Below are positions 16,982 through 24,714 of a stretch of 64,000 nt of DNA, piece after piece. Below the pieces are notes generated by a model that made no database searches, had not been told where the DNA came from, and saw only the letters and a program-made list of their open reading frames with translations. Position 1 is the stretch's first letter. Every line of letters begins with the position of its first letter. A program made the translations under genes and the position numbers. The stretch comes from JAJAZB01 sp965249815 (GTDB lineage Bacteria > Bacteroidota > Bacteroidia > Cytophagales > Spirosomataceae). The stretch is from contig CBDFMV010000003.1 of the NCBI GenBank assembly GCA_965249815.1, forward strand, positions 4,030,001 through 4,094,000, read 5' to 3'.

Positions 16982-17299
16982 ATGAGCACATCCAAAAACC
17001 AACTCGTCAACAACACGGCCCGGCAGCAATTTGAACTTGAAATCGACGGCAAGTTGTCCGTTGTCGAATACCAGAAGCGGGGCGAAACCACACTCGTGCT
17101 GACGCACACCGAAGTTCACCCGGATTTGGAAGGGCACGGCGTTGGCTCCCAACTGGTGAGTGGCGTTTTTGATTACGTGCGGGCGCACCACCTCGACGTC
17201 ATTCCCCTTTGCCCCTTCGTGGTGACGTACCTGGAACGTCACCTCGCCGACCTCGATGTTGTGGTTCCGGCATACCGGAAGCAGTTTGAGGCGGCGTAA
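16982..17299 (+). CDS. GNAT-like N-acetyltransferase (COG2388 type)
   Basis: A small 105-residue GCN5-related acetyltransferase-like protein of the short COG2388/YjdJ type. The acetyl-CoA loop is LEGHGVGSQLVSGVFDYVRAH at about residues 48-68, preceded by the strand LVLTHTEVHP and followed by VIPLCPFVVTYLERH, where Cys and Tyr are conserved in the family. The substrate is unknown. ATG 16982 is preferred over an upstream in-frame ATG at 16916 because that would start inside the preceding terminator. A terminator follows directly. Confidence 0.85.
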   Translation: MSTSKNQLVNNTARQQFELEIDGKLSVVEYQKRGETTLVLTHTEVHPDLEGHGVGSQLVSGVFDYVRAHHLDVIPLCPFVVTYLERHLADLDVVVPAYRKQFEAA

Positions 17300-17306
17300 T
17301 TCATGA

Positions 17307-17342
17307 AAAAGCCCGGTCCTGGGTAGTCGGGACCGGGCTTTT
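17307..17342. terminator. Intrinsic terminator after the GNAT gene
   Basis: Arms AAAAGCCCGGTCC (17307-17319) and GGACCGGGCTTTT (17330-17342) pair perfectly. The flanking A and T runs let it serve both the GNAT gene and the convergent Uma2 gene. Confidence 0.88.
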
Positions 17343-17362
17343 GCGTTCATGAACGAATTTAC

Positions 17363-17941
17363 TCACCGGAAGAGCATTTCAAGGTTCACGTTAAAACCCG
17401 GCAGCAGCTTCGATTCTACCATGCCTTCGCGTTTGGCGTAGCTGTGCCGCACGAATTCCATGTCCTGATTTTCCAGCACCTCAACGGTTTTTTTCTGCAA
17501 ATCCACCAACCAATATTCCTTCACTCCGTGGATTTCGTAGAAGTACCTCTTTGTGACGAGGTCATTTACCCTGTTTTTAGAGAGAATTTCAACAATTAAA
17601 TCGGGAGCGCCGACGATGTCCCCGGCGTCAGTTTTGATTTGTTCACGCTCGTTAGAGATGAACAAAATGTCGGGTTGAAAGGTGTTGAACTGGTCGAATT
17701 CAACATCCATCGGTACAAAGAGAACCTCACCAAGTCCGTGCTGCCGAACGTATTGATTCAACTGGAAAACGAGTTCGTTGGAAACTCGCTGATGTGGAAA
17801 TTTTGGGGAGGGTGACACAACGAGCGTTCCGTTTATAAGTTCGTAGTACGGTGGTCCTTGGGGAAGTAACCGGAATTCCGCCGACGTGAACCGCCGGGCC
17901 ACCGATTTGGGCGGAGCAATTTCAAAGGGTTCCATGCGCAC
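17363..17941 (-). CDS. Uma2-family (DUF820) putative endonuclease
   Basis: A 192-residue protein of the Uma2 family, a PD-(D/E)xK restriction-endonuclease-like fold of unclear biological role. Visible are YELINGTLVVSPSP at about 33-46, the first acidic motif FQPDILFIS, then APDLIVEILSKN with the catalytic Glu, and GVKEYWLVDLQ. Start may be 17941 or the next Met at 17935. It is a single gene between the GNAT terminator and the amidohydrolase gene, whose stop is 32 bases upstream of it on the same strand... in transcription order it precedes nothing but the terminator. Such genes are often lineage-specific and mobile. Confidence 0.85.
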   Translation of the reverse strand: MRMEPFEIAPPKSVARRFTSAEFRLLPQGPPYYELINGTLVVSPSPKFPHQRVSNELVFQLNQYVRQHGLGEVLFVPMDVEFDQFNTFQPDILFISNEREQIKTDAGDIVGAPDLIVEILSKNRVNDLVTKRYFYEIHGVKEYWLVDLQKKTVEVLENQDMEFVRHSYAKREGMVESKLLPGFNVNLEMLFR

Positions 17942-17973
17942 TCGGGTTTTGTCGAAGATAACGAAAAAGTCGG

Positions 17974-19254
17974 TTACTCGTTTTTGTACACTACGCCGTC
18001 TTTCATCACAAACCGCATCTGCATCAGCGTTTTGATGTTATGGAGCGGATTTTCAGCGGTGGCAACCACGTCGGCGAGTTTGCCGGGTTCAATCGTGCCA
18101 AGCTGGTCTTTCATCCCGACCAAATCCGCCGCGACCCGCGTCGCCGACTGAATGGCGGCCATCGGCGGCATTCCGGCCTCGGTCATGTACTGAAATTCCT
18201 TCGCGTTCTGGCCGTGGGTAAACACCCCCGCGTCGGTACCGAAGGCGATTTTAACCCCCGCCTTGTACGCTTTCGCAAATGTGCCCTGTATCACCGGCCC
18301 GACGGACAGGGCCTTCGGTACGACGACCGGCTGGAAGTAGCCGAAAATCCGGGCCGAGTCGGCCACGCTTTTGCCCGCGATGATGGTCGGGACGTAAAAT
18401 GTGCCCATTTTTTTAAACAGTTCGATGGCCTCGTCGTCCATGTATGTGCCGTGCTCGATGCTGGTCACGCCCGACCGGATGGCGCGTTTCATGCCTTCGG
18501 CCCCGTGGGCGTGGGCGGCCACCGGGAAGTTGTAGTCTTTGGCAGTTTCCACCACGGCGCGGATTTCTTCTTCGGAAAACTGCGGGTTGAGGCCGTTCAC
18601 TGCCAGGCTGAGTACGCCGCCCGTGGCCGTGATTTTGATCAAATCGGCCCCTTCTTTGTACCGCTGCCGGACGGCCTTGCGGGCATCTTCGAGGCTGTTG
18701 ACCACGCCTTCGTACGGACCGGGGTCACCGGCCAAATCGCGGCGGAAGCCGTTGGTCGGGTCGGCGTGGCCACCGGTCGTGGCAATCGATTTTCCGCAGG
18801 TAAAAATGCGCGGGCCGACCGTCGCACCCCGGTTGACGGCGTTGCGCAGCGCGACGTTGACACCGCTCCCGCCCAAATCGCGGACGGTTGTGAAACCGGC
18901 CATGAGCGTAGTTTTGGCGTAGCCAGCGGCCATGTACGCCACGTCGGCGGGGTTGAGCTGGAACCGGTCGATGGATCCGCCGCGCCGCGACTCCGTTTCG
19001 AGGTGAACGTGGCAGTCAATCAGGCCAGGCATGACGGTTTTCGATTTCAGGTCGACGACCGTGTCGCCCGCGCCGGGGGTTTTGTATCCTTTTTCAACGC
19101 CGACAATCTTGTTTTTGCTCACCACGATGGTCATTTCGCGGCGGGCTTCGTTGCCCACGCCGTCGATGAGCGTGCCGCAGTGGAGGAGGGTGGATTGGGC
19201 GTTGGCCGCGCCGAACGCCAGTAACCCGGCCAGGAGGAGAGGAAAAGTTTTCAT
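17974..19254 (-). CDS. Secreted amidohydrolase family protein
   Basis: A 426-residue metal-dependent hydrolase of the imidazolonepropionase/Xaa-Pro-dipeptidase-like subgroup, with an N-terminal signal peptide (residues 1-19, LLLAGLLAFGAANAQ). Metal ligands are visible in order: HVH in DCHVHLE near 82, the carboxylated Lys in LIKITATGG, His in AAHAHG and SIEHGT, and the Asp in FGTDAG. Substrate unknown; secreted relatives often cleave prolyl dipeptides. It starts 25 bases after the PIG-L gene stop and is probably cotranscribed with it. Confidence 0.92.
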   Translation of the reverse strand: MKTFPLLLAGLLAFGAANAQSTLLHCGTLIDGVGNEARREMTIVVSKNKIVGVEKGYKTPGAGDTVVDLKSKTVMPGLIDCHVHLETESRRGGSIDRFQLNPADVAYMAAGYAKTTLMAGFTTVRDLGGSGVNVALRNAVNRGATVGPRIFTCGKSIATTGGHADPTNGFRRDLAGDPGPYEGVVNSLEDARKAVRQRYKEGADLIKITATGGVLSLAVNGLNPQFSEEEIRAVVETAKDYNFPVAAHAHGAEGMKRAIRSGVTSIEHGTYMDDEAIELFKKMGTFYVPTIIAGKSVADSARIFGYFQPVVVPKALSVGPVIQGTFAKAYKAGVKIAFGTDAGVFTHGQNAKEFQYMTEAGMPPMAAIQSATRVAADLVGMKDQLGTIEPGKLADVVATAENPLHNIKTLMQMRFVMKDGVVYKNE

Positions 19255-19279
19255 CGAAAAGAGGGGTCAAGGGTGAGAA

Positions 19280-21772
19280 TTATTTTCCAAGCGAAATCAA
19301 ATTGGCAAAAAGGCGGTACGCGCCCGGTACGCCCGCCGGAAGTTGCCGAAAAAAGGCGTAGCCCGTAAACACGTACCAGCCTTTGCCGTATTGCGTAGCC
19401 AGCAAGCCACCGTCGAGCGGGGCTTCGCCGGGGTCGTTTGCCGAAAAAATGGCGTCGTATTTCGGGTCCCACGACGCGGGAAAGTACAACCCGCGCTCCT
19501 GCACCCAGCCGTCGAAATCCTTCGCCGAGATTTTGTTCGGTGTGGTCATGATCGGGTGGGTGGGATTCATAAACCGGACTTCCGCCTCTTCGACCGTCAC
19601 CCGCTCACGGCCCAGCCGGAAAGGGTACGGACCGATTTGGTCGTCCACGCGCTGGAGGTTGGAATTGACCTGGTACTGCACCACCATCGTGCCCCCGGCT
19701 TTCACGTAATCGAGCAGGCGGGCGTTGTAAAACCGCAGGCGATCGTCGGTGTTGTAGGCCCGCACACCCACCACGATGGCGTCGAAGCGGGCCAGGTCGC
19801 CGCCGGTCAGGGTTTTCTCGTCCAGCGTCGTGACGGTGCAGCCGATTTGCCGCAGCGCGGCGGGAATTTCGTCGCCCGCCCCGGCGATGTAGCCGATGTT
19901 TTTACTGCGGGTCTGCACGTCGAGCCGGACGAGTTTAACCTCAGCGGTCGGGAAAACGGCGAGCGGCGGAATGTGCTCGTAGTTGATGGAAATCAGCCCT
20001 TTGTCCGAAACGCCGTTGCTTGTTTGAACGACGGCTTTGGCCGAAAATTCGCCGGAAGAACCATTCGGAAACACCCGGAATGCGACTTTCTGCTCCTGGT
20101 ATTTTGCCCCCAACTGAAACGGAATGCGTTGCGGTTCGCTGCGCCAGCCTTTCGGCAAGTCGAGCGAAACCTCGCCGGACGAGGCCGCTTTTGTGGCCTT
20201 CAACGTCAGTTCCAAGGTTTTGGGTTGGGCGTCGGCAAAGACGAGCACCTTGTCGCCTGGCGTGGCGGTCACTTCCGGGCGCACCTCGAAGGGCCGGTAC
20301 AATTCGCCCCGAACGTCGTCCACGTACTTGAAGGTCAGGGGCACGTGGAGTTTCAGCGGCAGGCCTTCGACGGTGAAGGCGAATTCGGCCTGGAGGTCAG
20401 CCGGTTTTTCAGGCAACCCAATCAGGTTCGGGTCGTCCACGCGGTACAGGCCTTTCCGCACTTTCGGCTGGGCTAACCAGTACGGCTGCGTAATCGGCTG
20501 GTTCTGAGGAATCCGAACCGAAAAGTCATACCGGGCCAGTTCGTTATTTCCGAGCGAAACCCGCAGCGTCGTATCGCGGTTGAGGCCCACAAACCGGATG
20601 CCATCGAGCGTGACGCTGGCGTCCGACCGTTTGACGGCCAGCGCGTTGACGCGTATGGTTTCGCCGCCCGCCACAGCGTACTCGGCCGGGTTGGCCTCGT
20701 ACCACAGGCCCGCGCAGGCCGTGATGAGTTCGGTCAGTTCGGCCTGCTTCCGGGCTTTCCAGTACTCGTCGTCGAGGCCGTCGAGCTGGCGGTAGGCTTT
20801 CACGAGCAACGGCACGGTAGCCGCCGGGTTAGCCGGATTGAATTGGCGAATGGCCTCGTTCACGGTTGCTTCCACCGGGCTGCCGCCCTTCACGCGGCTC
20901 CAGGTCAGGTTCACGCCGTCGAACAAATCCCGGTCGGCGGGTTCGCCGAACTTGTGAACGAGGTATTCACCCCGCAAGCCCCGGAATTTTGGCACGCCGA
21001 AGCCCTGGCTTTTGTGCTGCGACCGGCTCTCGGCGGCGATTTCCGTGTACGATTTTCCCAGCAAGGGGTTGTACCCGCCAATTTCCACTCCGATGAAACT
21101 GCCTTCAGCGGGCCGCTGGGCGGTGGCGGCCCCAAACGCAAACGTGTTCCAGACCACGCGCCGGGCCTGCCAGGGTTGGAGTCCGGCTTTGAGCTGGTCG
21201 GGAAACTGGGTCGGGTCGGCGGCGGCTTTGAAGGCTTCCTCGGCGAAGACCGCCGAGGCCGAATGGTTGCCGTGCCCGGCGCGCTGATCGGGCGGAAACC
21301 GGCACACGATCACGTCGGGGCGAAACAGCCGGATGCGGCGCACCACATCGGACAGTACGTCCTGGCGACCCCACATTTCCAGTGTTTCCGCCGTATTTTT
21401 CGAGAAACCGAAGTCGTTGGCGCGGGTGAAATACTGCTCAGGGCCGTCGATTTTCCGCGCCGCCAACAGTTCGTACGTGCGGATGAGGCCCATCAGTTCG
21501 GCCTGTTCTGGGCCGATGAGGTTTTGGCCGCCATCGCCACGGGTGAGGCTCAGGTAGCCCGTGCGGACGAGTTTTTCTTTACCCAGCCACGAGAGCATGG
21601 CCGTGTTTTCGTCGTCGGGGTGGGCGGCCACGTACAGCGCCGAGCCGAGCACATTGAGGCGTTTCAGGCCGAGCAGGATTTCGCCGGGCGGGAGCGGGCG
21701 GGCGGGTTGGGCGAAGCAAGCGGGAACGAATACCTGAACGAAAAAAAGAAAGGCGTACAGCGATTTCCGCAT
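19280..21772 (-). CDS. Secreted PIG-L family deacetylase, large form
   Basis: An 830-residue exported protein (signal peptide 1-22, FFVQVFVPACFAQP). The N-terminal PIG-L domain carries the zinc site AHPDDEN at 50-56 and FPPDQRAGHGNHSAS, where the His residues complete the site; it should remove acetyl groups from N-acetylglucosamine-like sugars. A long C-terminal extension of beta-rich segments (about 350-600) and a Rossmann-like segment (FDAIVVGVRAYN...) resembles the large Bacteroidota version. ATG 21772 starts the signal peptide; the in-frame Met at 21865 adds an unlikely leader. It heads a two-gene unit with the amidohydrolase. Confidence 0.9.
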   Translation of the reverse strand: MRKSLYAFLFFVQVFVPACFAQPARPLPPGEILLGLKRLNVLGSALYVAAHPDDENTAMLSWLGKEKLVRTGYLSLTRGDGGQNLIGPEQAELMGLIRTYELLAARKIDGPEQYFTRANDFGFSKNTAETLEMWGRQDVLSDVVRRIRLFRPDVIVCRFPPDQRAGHGNHSASAVFAEEAFKAAADPTQFPDQLKAGLQPWQARRVVWNTFAFGAATAQRPAEGSFIGVEIGGYNPLLGKSYTEIAAESRSQHKSQGFGVPKFRGLRGEYLVHKFGEPADRDLFDGVNLTWSRVKGGSPVEATVNEAIRQFNPANPAATVPLLVKAYRQLDGLDDEYWKARKQAELTELITACAGLWYEANPAEYAVAGGETIRVNALAVKRSDASVTLDGIRFVGLNRDTTLRVSLGNNELARYDFSVRIPQNQPITQPYWLAQPKVRKGLYRVDDPNLIGLPEKPADLQAEFAFTVEGLPLKLHVPLTFKYVDDVRGELYRPFEVRPEVTATPGDKVLVFADAQPKTLELTLKATKAASSGEVSLDLPKGWRSEPQRIPFQLGAKYQEQKVAFRVFPNGSSGEFSAKAVVQTSNGVSDKGLISINYEHIPPLAVFPTAEVKLVRLDVQTRSKNIGYIAGAGDEIPAALRQIGCTVTTLDEKTLTGGDLARFDAIVVGVRAYNTDDRLRFYNARLLDYVKAGGTMVVQYQVNSNLQRVDDQIGPYPFRLGRERVTVEEAEVRFMNPTHPIMTTPNKISAKDFDGWVQERGLYFPASWDPKYDAIFSANDPGEAPLDGGLLATQYGKGWYVFTGYAFFRQLPAGVPGAYRLFANLISLGK

Positions 21773-21902
21773 AGCGAACGGGGAAGGGTAGGAATAAAGC
21801 CAAATTTCGCCGAACGGAACCGAAAAGCAAATGCACCGCACCGGGCGAAATCGGAAAAAGTACAACGTTTACCCGGCAATTTTTTAAATAGCGCCCTTCC
21901 CG

Positions 21903-21910
21903 TATTTTTG
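21903..21910 (+). promoter_or_regulatory. -7 promoter element (TATTTTTG) for hppA
   Basis: TATTTTTG exactly matches TAnnTTTG and ends 31 bases before the hppA ATG. No TTG is seen at the expected -33 distance (the region is a T-run). Confidence 0.55.
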
Positions 21911-21941
21911 CGGGCAACTTTTTCAATTCAAACCTTTCCGC

Positions 21942-24650
21942 ATGAACAGCATTATTTATCTGGTTCCGATTTTAGGTCTGGTGGGGTTAGCGGTCATGTA
22001 CGCCAAATTTGTGTGGGTGGCCCGCCAAAACGCCGGTGACGCCCGGATGCAGGAAATTTCTGGCTACATCGCCGACGGTGCCATCGCGTTTTTGAAAGCC
22101 GAATGGCGGGTGCTGATCGTCTTCGGCATTATCGTGGCTTCGGTGCTGGCGTTTGCCGGTACGCAGGTACCCAACTCCCACTGGTTTATCGGCGTGGCCT
22201 TCGCCATCGGGGCGTTCACGTCGGCGCTGGCCGGGTACATCGGGATGAAAATCGCCACCAAAGCCAACGTGCGCACGGCCCACGCCGCCCGCACGAGTCT
22301 GGCCCGCGCTCTCGACGTGTCGTTTACGGGCGGTTCGGTGATGGGCATCGGCGTGGCGGGCCTGGCCGTGCTGGGGCTGAGTTTGCTGTTCATCGTTCTC
22401 TACAACTTTTTCGTGGATGGGGCCGCGTCGGTGGGTGGCGTGCTGCCGGTCAACGGCGTTCCGATGGAGCGTGCGCTGGAAGTGCTGGCGGGCTTCTCGC
22501 TCGGGGCCGAATCCATTGCCCTCTTCGCCCGCGTGGGCGGCGGGATTTACACGAAAGCCGCCGACGTCGGCGCTGATTTGGTCGGGAAAGTCGAAGCGGG
22601 AATTCCCGAAGACGACCCGCGCAACCCCGCCACCATCGCCGACAATGTAGGCGACAACGTGGGCGACGTGGCCGGGATGGGGGCCGACCTCTTCGGCTCG
22701 TACGTCGCCACGATTCTGGCGACGATGGTGCTCGGGCGGGAAATCGTGTTGCAAAATGACCCGATTTTTGGTCACGCGCCCATCGTACTGCCCATCGTGA
22801 TTGCGGGCATGGGGCTGATTTTCTCAATTCTGGCCTGCTTCCTGGTGCGCATCAAAGACGATAACGGCAGTGTGCAGGGCGCACTTAACCTCGGCAACTG
22901 GGGTTCGGTGATCTTGACGGTGGTGGCATCGTATTTCCTCGTGACGGCAATGCTCCCGGAAGGGACGATGAAAATCCGTGGCGTTGAATTCGACCGCCTG
23001 GACGTGTTCTACGCCATCGTGACGGGTTTGATCGTCGGCGCACTGATGTCGGTCATCACAGAGTACTACACGGCCATGGGCCGCCGCCCGGTGATGTCCA
23101 TCATCCGGCAATCGGCGACCGGTGCGGCGACCAACATCATCGGCGGGTTGTCGGTGGGCATGGAATCGACCGTGCTACCCATTCTGGTGCTGGCGGGCGG
23201 GATTTACACCTCCTACCACTTTGCCGGGCTGTACGGCGTGGCGATTTCGGCGGCGGGCATGATGGCCACCACGGCCATGCAACTGGCCATCGACGCCTTC
23301 GGACCGATTGCCGACAACGCCGGAGGCATTGCCGAAATGAGTTATTTGCCCGAAGAAGTGCGCGGCCGCACGGACATTCTCGACGCGGTGGGCAACACCA
23401 CGGCGGCCACGGGCAAGGGCTTCGCCATTGCCTCGGCAGCCCTCACGGCGCTGGCGCTTTTCGCGGCCTTCGTCGGGATTTCGGGCATTTCGGCCATCGA
23501 CATTTACAAGGCTGACGTGCTGTCGGGCCTTTTCGTGGGGGCCATGATTCCCTTTATTTTCTCGTCGCTGGCCATCGCGGCGGTGGGTAGGGCGGCCATG
23601 AAAATGGTCGAAGAAGTGCGCCGCCAGTTCCGCGAAATTCCGGGTATTCTCGAAGGAACGGGCAAACCCGAGTACGAGAAATGCGTGGCCATTTCAACCC
23701 AGGCGTCCATCCGCGAGATGGTGCTGCCTGGAGCCATCGCGTTGTCGGTGCCGGTGATTATTGGCTTTATCTTCGGCCCCGAAGTGCTCGGCGGGTTGCT
23801 GGCGGGCGTTACGGTTTCGGGCGTGTTGATGGGAATTTTCCAAAACAACGCCGGGGGTGCGTGGGACAACGCCAAGAAATCGTTCGAGAAAGGCGTGGAC
23901 ATCGAAGTGAACGGCAAAGTGGAACGGTTTTACAAAAAATCGGAACCCCACAAAGCTTCGGTGACGGGTGATACCGTCGGCGACCCGTTTAAGGATACCT
24001 CCGGGCCGTCGATGAACATTCTGATTAAGTTGATGTCGATCGTGTCACTGGTCATCGCGCCGTACATCGCCGTGAAGTCGTCGGAAACGCCGGGCTACAA
24101 CCGCGAAGGCGTGGAAGCCGTGGGCGGCACGCAGGGCGTTGATTTGGAAAAATCGACCGCCGCCGACAACGACGCGGTGTACACGCCAAACCTCGGTGAG
24201 TTTCGTGCCAAAAAACTGACTTCGGGCGTGGAGCTGAACATTCCCGAAAATGGCATCGAGAACAACCTGCTCGGTTTCATTGAAAGCGGAAAAGCCGTGG
24301 ACAAGGATACCTGGTTCGATTTCGACCGCCTGACTTTTGAAACGGGCAGTGCCACGCTGAAACCGGCTTCGCAGGAGCAGTTGAAAAACATCGCCGAAAT
24401 ACTGAAAGCCTACCCCGGTGTGCACGTGAAACTGGGTGGCTACACCGACAACACGGGCAACGCCGCATCCAACCAGAAACTTTCGGAAGAACGCGCCCAA
24501 TCGGTGAAAACTGAACTTGTGCAACTGGGCATCATTGGTGACCGCCTCGCCGCCGAAGGCTACGGCCAGGAACACCCCGTGGCGAGCAACGAGACGGCGG
24601 AAGGCCGGGCCAAAAACCGCCGGATTTCGATCCGGGTGACGACGAAGTAG
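21942..24650 (+). CDS. hppA: Membrane pyrophosphatase fused to a C-terminal OmpA domain
   Basis: Inner-membrane pyrophosphatase that couples pyrophosphate hydrolysis to H+ or Na+ export. Residues 1-712 are a full M-PPase with about 16 membrane segments and the substrate motifs DVGADLVGKVE and EDDPRNPATIADNVGDNVGD. The GNTTAATGKG segment has Ala rather than Lys at the K+-site, indicating the K+-dependent class; the pumped ion cannot be decided. After the last helix come a linker (about 713-797) and a complete OmpA/peptidoglycan-binding domain (about 798-902: GGYTDNTGNAASNQKLSEER, then NETAEGRAKNRR). M-PPase termini face outward, so this domain would lie in the periplasm. Normal family length is about 670-750. 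The reading frame is uninterrupted. Confidence 0.95.
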   Translation: MNSIIYLVPILGLVGLAVMYAKFVWVARQNAGDARMQEISGYIADGAIAFLKAEWRVLIVFGIIVASVLAFAGTQVPNSHWFIGVAFAIGAFTSALAGYIGMKIATKANVRTAHAARTSLARALDVSFTGGSVMGIGVAGLAVLGLSLLFIVLYNFFVDGAASVGGVLPVNGVPMERALEVLAGFSLGAESIALFARVGGGIYTKAADVGADLVGKVEAGIPEDDPRNPATIADNVGDNVGDVAGMGADLFGSYVATILATMVLGREIVLQNDPIFGHAPIVLPIVIAGMGLIFSILACFLVRIKDDNGSVQGALNLGNWGSVILTVVASYFLVTAMLPEGTMKIRGVEFDRLDVFYAIVTGLIVGALMSVITEYYTAMGRRPVMSIIRQSATGAATNIIGGLSVGMESTVLPILVLAGGIYTSYHFAGLYGVAISAAGMMATTAMQLAIDAFGPIADNAGGIAEMSYLPEEVRGRTDILDAVGNTTAATGKGFAIASAALTALALFAAFVGISGISAIDIYKADVLSGLFVGAMIPFIFSSLAIAAVGRAAMKMVEEVRRQFREIPGILEGTGKPEYEKCVAISTQASIREMVLPGAIALSVPVIIGFIFGPEVLGGLLAGVTVSGVLMGIFQNNAGGAWDNAKKSFEKGVDIEVNGKVERFYKKSEPHKASVTGDTVGDPFKDTSGPSMNILIKLMSIVSLVIAPYIAVKSSETPGYNREGVEAVGGTQGVDLEKSTAADNDAVYTPNLGEFRAKKLTSGVELNIPENGIENNLLGFIESGKAVDKDTWFDFDRLTFETGSATLKPASQEQLKNIAEILKAYPGVHVKLGGYTDNTGNAASNQKLSEERAQSVKTELVQLGIIGDRLAAEGYGQEHPVASNETAEGRAKNRRISIRVTTK

Positions 24651-24677
24651 CTTACTGAAAGGGGAGGCAATCCCAAA

Positions 24678-24708
24678 CGAGGGCCGGGCTGAATCAGTCC
24701 GGCCCTCG
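24678..24708. terminator. Hairpin between convergent hppA and patatin genes
   Basis: Arms CGAGGGCCGG (24678-24687) and CCGGCCCTCG (24699-24708) enclose an 11-nt loop. No strong T-run follows, so efficiency is uncertain. Confidence 0.6.
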
Positions 24709-24714
24709 CTGTGT

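Noticed and set aside
18040..19224. 394-codon open frame antisense to the amidohydrolase gene
   Set aside because: Same reason; the sense strand has all metal ligands.
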